64,000 bases of DNA from Dysgonomonas sp. UBA5412 (lineage in GTDB: Bacteria > Bacteroidota > Bacteroidia > Bacteroidales > Dysgonomonadaceae): contig DHNQ01000002.1 of assembly GCA_002409595.1 (NCBI GenBank), forward strand, positions 1 to 64,000. The letters are read 5' to 3'. The notes beneath the pieces were generated by a model, which saw nothing but the letters and a program-made list of their open reading frames with translations, did not search any database and was not told the origin of the DNA. Below are positions 42,478 to 52,074 of the stretch, in pieces. How positions within the stretch are numbered: the first letter of the stretch is position 1; every line of letters starts with the position of its first letter. Made by a program: the position numbers and the translations under genes.

Positions 42478-43377
42478 ATGTCGACAAAAGATAACATAAT
42501 AAAGAAATACAAAAACTATCTGCTATTAGAAAGGTCGCTTTCACCCAACTCAGTAGATGCCTATATGACCGATCTGGATAAGCTGTCCGGATTTCTCGAA
42601 AACGAAGGATTGAAGGCAGAAGAAGTTACCCTTGATGATTTGCAGCAGTTTGTGGCACAGTTATACGATTTAGGTATAAATGCCCGTTCGGTAGCCCGGA
42701 TCATATCGGGTATAAAATCTTTTTATAACTTTCTTGTACTTGATGGCTACTTACAATCGGATCCTACTGAACTGCTGGAAACTCCTAAAATAGGTTTGAA
42801 ACTGCCAACCGTACTTTCTTTGGATGAAATAGAACTAATAATGAACGGTATTGATGTTTCAACAAAAGAAGGTCAGAGAAATCGTGCGATCCTGGAAGTA
42901 TTATATAGTTGTGGACTGCGCATTTCCGAACTTGTAAATATCAAATTTTCAGACTTGTTTTTTGACGAAGGCTTTATTAAAGTGGAAGGAAAAGGAAGTA
43001 AACAGCGCCTTGTTCCCATTTCGCATACAGCAGTAAGAGAAATCGAAAACTATTTATACTATCGCAAAAATATGGCTGTGAAGAAGGGGCAAGAGAATGT
43101 TTTGTTTTTGAGCAACAGAGGTACTGCCATTTCGCGTATTATGGTTTTTCATTTCATAAAGCAATACGCAGCTCAGGCGGGAATAGTAAAAACTGTAAGT
43201 CCGCACACCTTCCGTCATTCATTCGCCACTCATTTGCTCGAAGGAGGGGCTAATATAAGAGCTATACAACTAATGCTAGGACATGAAAAGATAACTACTA
43301 CTGAGATATATACACATATGGACAGAGAATATTTGCGACAGGAAATAATAGAACATCACCCCCGTAACCGTAAATAA
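42478..43377 (+). CDS. xerD: Tyrosine recombinase XerD
   Basis: A 299-residue chromosome-dimer resolution recombinase that acts with XerC at dif under FtsK control. It has an N-terminal SAM-like core-binding domain (1-100) and a catalytic domain with Arg148 (CGLRISEL), Lys172, His243, Arg246 (HTFRHSFATHLLEGG), His269 (LGHEKITTTEIY) and nucleophile Tyr278. All catalytic residues are present. The transcript leader from the shared divergent promoter would be about 13 nt. The element integrase at 3143 is a distant relative and not a duplicate. Confidence 0.95.
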   Translation: MSTKDNIIKKYKNYLLLERSLSPNSVDAYMTDLDKLSGFLENEGLKAEEVTLDDLQQFVAQLYDLGINARSVARIISGIKSFYNFLVLDGYLQSDPTELLETPKIGLKLPTVLSLDEIELIMNGIDVSTKEGQRNRAILEVLYSCGLRISELVNIKFSDLFFDEGFIKVEGKGSKQRLVPISHTAVREIENYLYYRKNMAVKKGQENVLFLSNRGTAISRIMVFHFIKQYAAQAGIVKTVSPHTFRHSFATHLLEGGANIRAIQLMLGHEKITTTEIYTHMDREYLRQEIIEHHPRNRK

Positions 43378-43414
43378 AATCGCGTTTTTTATTTAAGCGA
43401 TATTAATATAATTA

Positions 43415-43422
43415 TATCTTTG
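43415..43422 (+). promoter_or_regulatory. -7 element of the DUF3332 gene
   Basis: TATCTTTG matches TAnnTTTG, 33 bases before the ATG at 43456. Confidence 0.6.
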
Positions 43423-43455
43423 CCGATGTATTTTATAACTTATAAATAGAAAGAA

Positions 43456-44001
43456 ATGAAGAAGAGATTTTTTTCAGTGGCTGGAATTGCTTTGGCAGGA
43501 ACGCTTCTGTTCAGTTCGTGTATCGGATCCTTTAACCTATCTAAGAAGATTTTAGCTTGGAATCAAACGATTGACAATAAGTTTGTTAATGAAGTTGTAT
43601 TTGTTGCATTATGGATTGTGCCGGTTTACGAAGTTTCTATACTTGCGGATATTTTGGTTATTAACTCTATTGAGTTTTGGTCAGGGAATAATCCGGTAGA
43701 AGCAGGTATTGTAAAAAACGTTCAAGGTGAAAATGGTGTGTACACTGTAGAAACTTTGGATAATGGCTACCATATCGAAAACGAAGATGGACAAAAAGTT
43801 GATCTTGTTTACGATAAAAGCTCTAATACTTGGAGTGCTGTAGCTAATGGTGAATCTACTAAAATTATTAAAATGGAAGAAGAAGGCAAAGCCATCGTAT
43901 ACCTTCCTAACGGAGAAGAAAAAGAAGTAGAATTGTCTAATAATGGTGTATTAGCTTTCCGCCAATCAGTTGAAAATTCAATATTTTTTGCTGCGAAATA
44001 A
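43456..44001 (+). CDS. DUF3332 lipoprotein
   Basis: A 181-residue lipoprotein (LLFSSC, Cys22) with a family-typical segment after the signal (FNLSKKILAWNQTIDNKFVNEVVF, about 26-49) and a hydrophobic stretch (about 50-72). A beta-rich C-terminal part follows, with repeated strand-turn units around Asn-Gly and Asp-Gly. It belongs to the DUF3332 family of Bacteroidetes; function unknown. It has its own promoter and terminator. Confidence 0.82.
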   Translation: MKKRFFSVAGIALAGTLLFSSCIGSFNLSKKILAWNQTIDNKFVNEVVFVALWIVPVYEVSILADILVINSIEFWSGNNPVEAGIVKNVQGENGVYTVETLDNGYHIENEDGQKVDLVYDKSSNTWSAVANGESTKIIKMEEEGKAIVYLPNGEEKEVELSNNGVLAFRQSVENSIFFAAK

Positions 44002-44022
44002 AACCGTATTTTACATTATAAA

Positions 44023-44060
44023 AAATAGCCCTGCTTATTATATAATGAGCAGGGTTATTT
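44023..44060 (+). terminator. Terminator after the DUF3332 gene
   Basis: CCCTGCT (44029-44035) and AGCAGGG (44048-44054), extended by an ATTAT/ATAAT inner stem and flanking A/T pairs, then TTATTTTATTT. It sits about 20 bases after the stop. Confidence 0.8.
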
Positions 44061-44210
44061 TATTTAGATTTCATCCTGAATATTGTATTACATTTTCCTA
44101 TATTATATAGATAAATCCTTATATAATACGATCAGAAGCTTTTACTCACTATTTGGTTATAATGACTAATCTAAGTCTTCGCCCACCATGTGCTTAAAAC
44201 AAAAAAACTC

Positions 44211-44218
44211 TATCTTTG
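44211..44218 (+). promoter_or_regulatory. -7 element of ispG
   Basis: TATCTTTG matches TAnnTTTG, 35 bases before the ispG ATG. Confidence 0.6.
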
Positions 44219-44253
44219 TTATATTTTCAAAAAGCAACTAAAAAAATTCAGAT

Positions 44254-46101
44254 ATGAATTACTTCAATTATAAAAGAAGGCTGTCGTCAGAAACGAGAAT
44301 TGGAGATACTCCTATGGGAGGTATAAATCCCGTGCGTATTCAGTCGATGACTAACACCAACACAAACGATACAGAAGCTAGTGCCGAGCAGGTGATCAGA
44401 ATAGTGGAAGCCGGAGCAGACTATGTGCGGCTAACAGCTCAGGGAGTGCGCGAAGCCGAGAATCTGAGAAATATAAAAGACGTAGTTCGGAGCAAAGGAT
44501 ATAATACGCCATTAATTGCAGATATCCATTTCAATCCTCGCGCGGCAGAAGCTGCTGCAAGAATTGTAGAAAAGGTACGTATCAATCCCGGAAATTTTGT
44601 CGATAGAGTGAAAACATTCGAGACATTCGAATATACTGACGAAGAATATGCTCAGGAAATAGCAAAGATACGATCCAAACTTATTCCCCTTCTCGATATT
44701 TGTAAAGAACATAAAACGGCTATTCGTATAGGAGTCAATCACGGATCATTGTCTGACCGTATTATGAGTCGTTATGGCGATACACCCGAAGGGATGGTCG
44801 AATCTTGTATGGAATTTCTACATATCTGTATAGATGAAAATTTCAGAGATATTGTTATCTCGATGAAGACATCTAATACAGTTGTTATGTCCAAAGCTGT
44901 ACGACTGTTGATAGATCGTATGGAAAAAGAAGGCTTGAACTTCCCTTTGCACTTAGGGGTAACCGAGGCTGGAGACGGAGAGGACGGACGAATAAAATCG
45001 GCTGTCGGTATTGGCTCATTGCTATCTGATGGGATAGGAGATACTATAAGAGTATCGTTGAGTGAAGATCCCGAATTTGAAATTCCCGTTGCTCGAAAGT
45101 TAGTACAATATATAGCAGAGAGAGAAAATCATCCCGAAATTAAAGCTGTGGTAAGCGATAAATTCTCACCTTTCTCAACCGATCGGAGAGTAACTTATAC
45201 TGTAGGTAATATCGGGGGAGATCATCAGCCGATTGTTATTTCAGACCGTTCTCAAGGAAATTTTGAGTTTAACAGTCATTTTCTACCCGACTATATATAT
45301 GTAGGCGATGCGCTTCCGCTTGTCGCCCCACGAGCTATTCCTTCTATAATAGATATCGAAGGATGGAAAGGCGAAAAGAACACATATCCTTTGTTTCGGA
45401 AGTCAAATTATAAAGGAATTGCAAATAATGAGTCTGAAATAAAATTTTTGCAAATATCTTATCCCGAACTTGATAACGAGGTTGTTTCTCTTCTCAAAAA
45501 AGATAAATCTATCGTTGTAATTTTGACCACAGATCATATTAATGGAGTAGGAGAGCAACGAGCATTTATACACACCCTACTAAATAATGATTGTGATACA
45601 CCAGTCATTCCACATCGTCATTATGCTGAAAATGAAGCAGAAGATTTGCAGATAAAGGCAGCGACCGATTTTGGAACATTGTATTTAGATGGTTTCGGGA
45701 ACGGTATCATGTTAGAAAATAAAGGTAATATCCCTCTTAAAGATATTGATGCCTATATGTTTGGCATATTGCAGGCTTCACGTATACGCACCAGTAAGAC
45801 AGAATATATATCGTGCCCAAGTTGTGGGCGTACCTTGTTCGACCTGCAAACCACTGTTGCTTTGGTTAAGACTGCAACATCACATCTGACACATCTCAAA
45901 ATTGGCGTTATGGGCTGTATCGTGAATGGTCCGGGCGAAATGGCTGATGCTGATTATGGATATGTGGGAGCCGAAAGAGGAAAGATATCTTTGTATAAGA
46001 GAAAAAATCTTATTGAGAAGAATATTCCTTCAGAAGAAGCCGTTGAAAGATTAGTGCAACTCATCAAAGATAATGGAGATTGGGTAGACCCTGAAAATTA
46101 A
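44254..46101 (+). CDS. ispG: 4-hydroxy-3-methylbut-2-enyl diphosphate synthase, long form
   Basis: Iron-sulfur enzyme of the MEP isoprenoid pathway that converts MEcPP to HMBPP. At 615 residues it is the three-part form with an inserted central domain (about 290-500) known from Bacteroidetes, chlamydia and plants, in contrast to about 370 in E. coli. The N-terminal TIM barrel opens with VRIQSMTNTNTND (27-39). The cluster ligands are Cys521, Cys524 and Cys555 with Glu562, in CPSCGRTLFDLQ and GCIVNGPGEMADADYGYVG. It stands alone between terminators, with its own promoter. Confidence 0.96.
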   Translation: MNYFNYKRRLSSETRIGDTPMGGINPVRIQSMTNTNTNDTEASAEQVIRIVEAGADYVRLTAQGVREAENLRNIKDVVRSKGYNTPLIADIHFNPRAAEAAARIVEKVRINPGNFVDRVKTFETFEYTDEEYAQEIAKIRSKLIPLLDICKEHKTAIRIGVNHGSLSDRIMSRYGDTPEGMVESCMEFLHICIDENFRDIVISMKTSNTVVMSKAVRLLIDRMEKEGLNFPLHLGVTEAGDGEDGRIKSAVGIGSLLSDGIGDTIRVSLSEDPEFEIPVARKLVQYIAERENHPEIKAVVSDKFSPFSTDRRVTYTVGNIGGDHQPIVISDRSQGNFEFNSHFLPDYIYVGDALPLVAPRAIPSIIDIEGWKGEKNTYPLFRKSNYKGIANNESEIKFLQISYPELDNEVVSLLKKDKSIVVILTTDHINGVGEQRAFIHTLLNNDCDTPVIPHRHYAENEAEDLQIKAATDFGTLYLDGFGNGIMLENKGNIPLKDIDAYMFGILQASRIRTSKTEYISCPSCGRTLFDLQTTVALVKTATSHLTHLKIGVMGCIVNGPGEMADADYGYVGAERGKISLYKRKNLIEKNIPSEEAVERLVQLIKDNGDWVDPEN

Positions 46102-46131
46102 ATTTCGAAAAAAGGTATTTATATATGTAAT

Positions 46132-46169
46132 AATAAGGAGCATAGTATTTTACTACCTGCTCCTTTATT
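46132..46169 (+). terminator. Terminator after ispG
   Basis: AAGGAGCA (46135-46142) pairs with TGCTCCTT (46158-46165), with an inner TAGTA/TACTA stem and flanking AAT/ATT. The T-run is short. Confidence 0.7.
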
Positions 46170-46224
46170 CGTTTAAATAAGTTGATGTTTTGTTTCGTAA
46201 CAATAAATTAACATCCAGGTGTTA

Positions 46225-46232
46225 TATATTTG
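46225..46232 (+). promoter_or_regulatory. -7 element of the calcium-ATPase gene
   Basis: TATATTTG matches TAnnTTTG, 83 bases before the ATG, leaving a leader of roughly 75 nt. Confidence 0.5.
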
Positions 46233-46315
46233 TATCAATAACGGTAACTTTATCTCTTTTTTTAAACAAGCATAAATGCTCTATTGTTAATAGAAAATAT
46301 ACTCATTCTTAAAAT

Positions 46316-49234
46316 ATGGAAGGAAAAAAAAATTACACAGGACTAACTGATAGTCAAGTTAAGGAGAGCCGACAAAAATATGGCGCTAATATCCTTACTC
46401 CCCCCAAGAAGGAGCCGTTATGGAAGCTTTTTCTGAAAAAGTTCGAAGACCCTATTATTCGTATATTACTTATTGCGGCTTTTTTGTCGTTAGGAATATC
46501 TATAATACATAACGAGTATATAGAAACCATAGGTATATTCTGTGCTATCTTTTTAGCAACAGGAGTTTCCTTCTGGTTCGAGATGGATGCAAATAAAAAG
46601 TTTGACGTCCTCAATCAGGTGAATGATGAGGATATGATAACTGTAATGCGTAATGGAAATATACGACAAGTACCCAAGAAAGATATTGTTGTCGGAGATA
46701 CTGTTTTTCTTGAGATAGGAAATGAGGTTCCGGCAGATGGTGAGCTTCTTGAAGCCGTATCTATGCAGATAGATGAATCGTGCCTTACCGGCGAACTCAG
46801 TATTGATAAGACTACCGATCCGGAGCACTTTGAAGAGGGTGTAACCTATCCATCCAATTGGGTGCTGCGAGGAACAAAAGTGATAAACGGACACGGAGTA
46901 TTTGAAGTTTCCCGTGTGGGGGATGCTACAGAATTTGGTAAAGTTGCTGAAAAATCGACAGAAAAAGTAGAAGGAGAAACGCCTCTCAACAGACAACTTG
47001 ACTCTCTTGCTAAATTTATTGGTATCATCGGTCTTGTACTGGCTTTACTTACTTTTTCAGTCCTTTTTATAAGAGATATTTTTATCAATCCTGAAGTAAG
47101 TGTTTCTCTGGGACAATTAGGATTGTTGGGTGCCGTGATGATCGGACTTGCTATTGCATTGATCAAAGTTTGGCTACCTATTATATATGACGGATTGGAA
47201 GTTTTTGGCAAAGAAGCAAAATTACCACAATCGGTTCAGAATGGGGGTTGGCTTAAATGGTTGCTTATAGGCTTCGGAGTTACTGTTGTTCTGGCATGTT
47301 CTGGTTATATATTTGGAGTCGATCCTCTGTCCGCCGACTCTTGGATTAGTATTGATGTTGCTGCCAATATACTTCAAGCATTTATGGTTGCCGTTACGCT
47401 TGTTGTAGTTGCTGTGCCCGAAGGTCTGCCTATGAGCGTTACCCTTAGCTTAGCTCTAAGTATGCGTCGTATGCTAAAGATGAACAACCTTGTGCGCAAG
47501 ATGCATGCTGTGGAAACAATGGGTGCTACAACTGTGATCTGTACTGACAAGACGGGTACTCTTACTCAGAATCAGATGCAGGTGGCTAGTACCAATTTTT
47601 ATGGGTTGGAAGATCAGCGTTTGACAGATAGTGATATTAGCAGACTTGTTATAGGCAATATTTCTGTAAACTCGACAGCATTTCTCGATCTCTCTACTCC
47701 CGGCAAAGCTGAAGCTTTAGGAAATCCTACTGAAGGAGCATTGTTGCTCTGGCTCAACAAGGATAAGATTCTATACAGCAAAATACGAGATAAGGAAAAT
47801 TTAATAGACCAGTTGCCTTTCTCTACGGAGCGAAAATTTATGGCAACATTGGTTGACTCTCCTAAATTCAAAAAGAAGGTATTATATGTAAAAGGAGCTC
47901 CGGAGGTTGTGTTTAGTAAATGTAAAGACGTTGCTACAAATCAAGGTTTAGTTCCTACAACAGAATATAAATCTATCGTTGATGAACAACTTCTTCAATA
48001 TCAAAATCAAGCAATGCGTACACTTGGCTTTGCTTACAAATATATAGAAGAAGGTGAAAATAAATCAGTAGAGGAATTAGCTTCGGAGAGTCTCACATTC
48101 TTAGGCATTGCAGGTATATCCGATCCGGTTCGCTCCGACGTTCCTGAGGCTGTTCAGCGATGTCTGAGTGCCGGTATTGGTGTAAAGATAGTTACCGGTG
48201 ATACATTTGGCACAGCTAAAGAAATCGGTCGTCAGATTGGTATCTGGAAAGATAGCGAAGACTCTGATCTCAATATAATAGGAGGAATCGACTTCGAAGC
48301 ACTTTCTGATGAAGAAGCATTCAACAGAGTTAAAGACTTAAAAATAATGTGTCGGGCACGTCCTACCGACAAACAACGACTAGTCCATTTGTTGAAAAAA
48401 CGAGGCGAAATCGTAGCTGTTACCGGCGATGGAACAAATGATGCTCCTGCCTTAAATTACGCTGATGTCGGATTGTCTATGGGTTCGGGAACATCTGTGG
48501 CTAAGGAGGCCAGTGATATAACGTTGCTTGACGATTCATTCAGTAGTATTGCTACAGCTGTTATGTGGGGACGTTCGCTTTATAAAAATATCCAGCGCTT
48601 TCTGTTGTTTCAACTTACAATTAATGTTGCTGCCTTACTGATTGTCTTTCTTGGTTCTATCTTTGGACAAGAGCTTCCTTTAACAGTGACTCAAATGCTC
48701 TGGGTAAATCTTATTATGGATACATTTGCAGCCGGAGCTTTGGCCTCATTACCACCAGACCCGAATGTAATGAATAGTAAGCCTCGTAAGAATAGTGATT
48801 TTATCGTAACTAAATCTATTGCTAAACATATTCTCATTACAGGGATTTTATTTGTTGCCTTACTTTTGGGGATGATGTATTATTTCACTACGCCGGAACA
48901 TCTGGATTCTTTCTTTAGCTATGTAAATGCTGCCGATAGAGAACGATATTTTCTTTCTTACTTTTTTACTGTATTCGTTTTACTTCAATTTTGGAATATG
49001 TTTAACGCCAAAGCATATGCTACCGGTAAGTCTGCTTTTGCCGGGTTGAGCAAAAGTGCCGGATTTGAAGCTGTGGCTTTGATTATTCTAGTAGGACAGA
49101 TACTTATTGTTACATTTGGAGGTGATGTATTTCGTACAATGCCATTGACTATAGAGGATTGGGGAATCATTATCGGAGGGACATCTATTGTTCTTTGGAT
49201 AGGTGAAATAACCAGATTAATACGAAAAAAATAA
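46316..49234 (+). CDS. Calcium-translocating P-type ATPase (PMCA type) with an extra insertion
   Basis: P2-type ATPase exporting Ca2+ from the cytosol. It has an N-terminal cation-ATPase domain, an actuator with CLTGE (156-160), PEGLP (368-372) in TM4, the phosphorylation site DKTGTLT with Asp411, the ATP-binding KGAPEVVFSKC and the hinge GDGTNDAPAL. Late helices carry WVNLIMDTFAAGALA, the N-x-x-x-D Ca2+ site. At 972 residues it is longer than usual PMCA-type bacterial pumps (about 850-900). The excess lies between TM3 and TM4 (about 257-345), where two further hydrophobic stretches (about 268-290 and 313-333) and a KEAKLPQSVQNGG loop are inserted. Confidence 0.9.
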   Translation: MEGKKNYTGLTDSQVKESRQKYGANILTPPKKEPLWKLFLKKFEDPIIRILLIAAFLSLGISIIHNEYIETIGIFCAIFLATGVSFWFEMDANKKFDVLNQVNDEDMITVMRNGNIRQVPKKDIVVGDTVFLEIGNEVPADGELLEAVSMQIDESCLTGELSIDKTTDPEHFEEGVTYPSNWVLRGTKVINGHGVFEVSRVGDATEFGKVAEKSTEKVEGETPLNRQLDSLAKFIGIIGLVLALLTFSVLFIRDIFINPEVSVSLGQLGLLGAVMIGLAIALIKVWLPIIYDGLEVFGKEAKLPQSVQNGGWLKWLLIGFGVTVVLACSGYIFGVDPLSADSWISIDVAANILQAFMVAVTLVVVAVPEGLPMSVTLSLALSMRRMLKMNNLVRKMHAVETMGATTVICTDKTGTLTQNQMQVASTNFYGLEDQRLTDSDISRLVIGNISVNSTAFLDLSTPGKAEALGNPTEGALLLWLNKDKILYSKIRDKENLIDQLPFSTERKFMATLVDSPKFKKKVLYVKGAPEVVFSKCKDVATNQGLVPTTEYKSIVDEQLLQYQNQAMRTLGFAYKYIEEGENKSVEELASESLTFLGIAGISDPVRSDVPEAVQRCLSAGIGVKIVTGDTFGTAKEIGRQIGIWKDSEDSDLNIIGGIDFEALSDEEAFNRVKDLKIMCRARPTDKQRLVHLLKKRGEIVAVTGDGTNDAPALNYADVGLSMGSGTSVAKEASDITLLDDSFSSIATAVMWGRSLYKNIQRFLLFQLTINVAALLIVFLGSIFGQELPLTVTQMLWVNLIMDTFAAGALASLPPDPNVMNSKPRKNSDFIVTKSIAKHILITGILFVALLLGMMYYFTTPEHLDSFFSYVNAADRERYFLSYFFTVFVLLQFWNMFNAKAYATGKSAFAGLSKSAGFEAVALIILVGQILIVTFGGDVFRTMPLTIEDWGIIIGGTSIVLWIGEITRLIRKK

Positions 49235-49252
49235 TTGTTTTTTTAGATACTG

Positions 49253-49285
49253 AAAAAGGGCTGTAATTAAATTTACAGCCTTTTT
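49253..49285 (+). terminator. Terminator after the calcium-ATPase gene
   Basis: GGCTGTAA (49259-49266) pairs with TTACAGCC (49273-49280), with flanking A5 and T5 runs. Confidence 0.85.
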
Positions 49286-49306
49286 CTATATATATCATCT
49301 GTTTCT

Positions 49307-49356
49307 ATCACTACAAATAGTGATTTGAGGATGTAAATATCATTATTTGTTGTTAT
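49307..49356. promoter_or_regulatory. Tandem palindromic operator upstream of the siderophore receptor
   Basis: ATCACTA-CAAA-TAGTGAT (49307-49324) is a perfect 7-bp inverted repeat. A degenerate second copy, ATCATTATTTGTTGTTAT, lies at 49339-49356, starting 32 bp after the first. The same two sites with the same 32-bp phasing occur at 51849-51898 before the PepSY gene. The three-helical-turn spacing suggests cooperative binding of a regulator, possibly iron responsive. Confidence 0.75.
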
Positions 49357-49417
49357 TGTGAAAAAAACTAAAAAACAGGATCTTTGCCCTCGATTATTAT
49401 AATCTATAAGTAAATAA

Positions 49418-51844
49418 ATGAAATATATAAGGACTATGAGAAAAATAAGTTTTCTATTCTTAATCTTTATTCTAAATGTTTCTTTTATTGTAGGACAAAC
49501 AATAAAGGGGAAAGTGTATGATGACAAAGGTCAACCTATTGCTTCAGCTACTGTGGTTATTAAAGAACTGAAAAAAGGATTGACTACAGATCAAGATGGT
49601 AAATTTAGATTTGTTAATTTACCCAAAGATGAATTTACTGTCGAAGTTAGTTTTGTAGGCTTTGATAACAGTATAAAAAGAGTGAATCTGAAAAATAAAG
49701 ATGAAGCTTTTTTGCAGTTCGATCTATCTGCCAATACAAACTTAAGTGAAGTTGAGGTTTTTGGAGAGCGATATAAACAACCCGAAAAACTTGATGCCAT
49801 TACTCGTATGCCATTACGTCCGAGTGAGCAAATACAAAGTATATCTGTGATTTCAGATAAAGTAATCTCCGAGCAAGGGGCTTTGACTGTAACCGATGCA
49901 GTACGTAATGTTCCCGGAGTTATTCTTTTTGGTTCATATGGTGGGGTAAAAGAAAGCTTTTCTAGTAGGGGTTTCCGTGGAATTCCAGTTTTGAAGAATG
50001 GTGTAAGAACTGATTCTCAGTTTCAGACAGCTTCTATTCTTACCGATATGCAAGGTGTAGAAAGCATACAAATGATTAAAGGGTCTGCTGCTATTACTCA
50101 AGGAGTTATTACAGATATAGGGAATGCAGGAGGCGTTATTAACGTTGTAACTAAAACTCCTAAGTTTGTAAATGGGGGGGAAGTCGGTATTCGTACAGGT
50201 AGTTGGGGCCAATTCCGGCCTACATTCGATGTTCAGTCTGTATTAGATAAAAACAACACAGTTGCTTTTCGTCTGAATGGAGCATATGAGCGCTCTGATA
50301 ACTATCGCCCGATTGTTTCATTAGACAAAGTGTATATTAATCCTTCATTAGAATGGCGTCCTGATGAGAAGACAACCATCACTTTGGAAATGGATTATAT
50401 GAATGATAATAGGACTCCGGTTTTAAGTGCGATAAATCTTGCAGATATGTCTACTGAGGCAATGTATGAAATCCCTCACGATAAGTTTCTGGGAACGACT
50501 GCCGATAACATTAATACCAAGATGACGACATATGCAGCTCGTATAACCAGACAAATAGCAAATAAGATTAGTGTACGTGCAGCTTATTTCGGATCATCGT
50601 ATAAGTTTGATAATTTGTCGACCTCTATTGGAACAAAAGCAATTAAAGACCAATATAATGTTCGTGGAAGATCTTTAACAAGAAGCTTAAGAGATGATAA
50701 AAACTCTACTTTCCAATTAGACTTGATCGGAAAAGATGTATATACAGGGAGCATTAAACATACATTCCAATTAGGATTCGATTATAGAACTGCAGATGTT
50801 ACAACAACGAACTCTTCTTCTTATTCATTAGGAAATATTGATATTGTGAATTCGGCTACTATACCTAATTCTGTAAGTCAGGATTCAATAAAAAAATATG
50901 TAAAACTAAACGATCCGGTTAACTCATATTACTCTACATATGGCATTATGGCGCAAGAAGTGATGACCATAAATGAATATGTAAAAGCAATTCTAGGTCT
51001 TCGCTACAGCTCTATTTCTACAAATAACGTAGGAGGGGGCGTAACTACTGAAGATGCATGGAATCCAATGGCCGGAATTATGTTGACTCCTCTTAAAAAT
51101 GTAAATGTATTTGGTTCGTATACAACAAGTACTAATCTAAGAAATGCAGCTAATATACTTACAGACAGAGTTACTCTTGCCGGTCCGGCAACAACAAAAC
51201 AATGGGAGTTTGGTATTAAATCAGATTGGTTAGACGAGAGACTTCGTTTTAATTTTACATATTTCGACATTTTAACAGATAATCTGACAAACTCTGAATA
51301 TGAATATGACCCAGTTCTTGGAACACAGAAGACAACAGGTTATTTCTATAAGGCTGGAGATTTGAAGAGAAATGGAGTGGAAGTTGAATTGAGTGGTCGT
51401 ATATTGACTAATCTACAAGTAATGTTAGGGTATTCATATACTAATGCCAAGTATAAAAACAGCCCGTCATATCAAGAAGGATCTGCTCCTATAAATGCAG
51501 CTAAGCATACAGCAAATGGTTGGGTTTATTATACTTTGGATAGAAGTCCCCTAAAAGGTTTGTCCGTTGGTATTGGTGCATATTACGTAGGTAAACGCCC
51601 TGTTGATGATTATAGCCTAAAACCGAATGGACATGAAGGAACCCTTGTAGGAACCAAACCTTTCGATATGCCGGCCTATACAACAGTAAATGCTCAGTTG
51701 GCTTATACCAGAGGGCCCGTTACAACACGTGTATTCTTCAATAATATATTCGATGAACTCGGCTATAACTCATACTATCGTGGAGGTTATATTAATCAGA
51801 TAGACCCTCGCAATTTCGCAGCAACGGTTTCATATCGATTCTAA
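49418..51844 (+). CDS. TonB-dependent siderophore receptor
   Basis: An 808-residue outer-membrane receptor of the FhuA/FpvA class. It has a signal peptide (a second possible start at 49436, MRKISFLF), a carboxypeptidase-regulatory-like domain (about 30-105), a plug opening with SVISDKVISEQGALTVTDAVRNVPGV and a GGVKESFSSRGFRG segment typical of siderophore receptors, then a 22-strand barrel ending DPRNFAATVSYRF with terminal Phe. Together with the PepSY protein downstream and the shared operator, it points to ferric-siderophore uptake. The siderophore is not identifiable. Confidence 0.92.
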   Translation: MKYIRTMRKISFLFLIFILNVSFIVGQTIKGKVYDDKGQPIASATVVIKELKKGLTTDQDGKFRFVNLPKDEFTVEVSFVGFDNSIKRVNLKNKDEAFLQFDLSANTNLSEVEVFGERYKQPEKLDAITRMPLRPSEQIQSISVISDKVISEQGALTVTDAVRNVPGVILFGSYGGVKESFSSRGFRGIPVLKNGVRTDSQFQTASILTDMQGVESIQMIKGSAAITQGVITDIGNAGGVINVVTKTPKFVNGGEVGIRTGSWGQFRPTFDVQSVLDKNNTVAFRLNGAYERSDNYRPIVSLDKVYINPSLEWRPDEKTTITLEMDYMNDNRTPVLSAINLADMSTEAMYEIPHDKFLGTTADNINTKMTTYAARITRQIANKISVRAAYFGSSYKFDNLSTSIGTKAIKDQYNVRGRSLTRSLRDDKNSTFQLDLIGKDVYTGSIKHTFQLGFDYRTADVTTTNSSSYSLGNIDIVNSATIPNSVSQDSIKKYVKLNDPVNSYYSTYGIMAQEVMTINEYVKAILGLRYSSISTNNVGGGVTTEDAWNPMAGIMLTPLKNVNVFGSYTTSTNLRNAANILTDRVTLAGPATTKQWEFGIKSDWLDERLRFNFTYFDILTDNLTNSEYEYDPVLGTQKTTGYFYKAGDLKRNGVEVELSGRILTNLQVMLGYSYTNAKYKNSPSYQEGSAPINAAKHTANGWVYYTLDRSPLKGLSVGIGAYYVGKRPVDDYSLKPNGHEGTLVGTKPFDMPAYTTVNAQLAYTRGPVTTRVFFNNIFDELGYNSYYRGGYINQIDPRNFAATVSYRF

Positions 51845-51848
51845 TCTA

Positions 51849-51898
51849 ATCACTACAAATAGTGATTGGAGAGTATAAATATCATTATTTGTTGCGAT
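51849..51898. promoter_or_regulatory. Tandem palindromic operator upstream of the PepSY gene
   Basis: A perfect copy of the 18-bp palindrome at 51849-51866 and ATCATTATTTGTTGCGAT at 51881-51898, 32 bp apart start to start as at 49307-49356. The 14 bases between also match loosely (both end TAAAT). Confidence 0.75.
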
Positions 51899-51995
51899 TG
51901 CATAGTCCGATAATAAACCTGAAATTTGTATCGATGATAGTTTTTAATTTAATCCGGCAGTTGATGCCAGCTTAAATCGAGATTAAAAATTTACT

Positions 51996-52003
51996 TAACT
52001 TTG
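51996..52003 (+). promoter_or_regulatory. -7 element of the PepSY gene
   Basis: TAACTTTG matches TAnnTTTG, 72 bases before the start and about 100 bases after the operator pair. Confidence 0.5.
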
Positions 52004-52074
52004 ATGATAGTTTGTTCCGATGTCTTGTTTAATAATCAATTCATCGGAACTTCTTTTTAAGTTTTAACCCCTAC

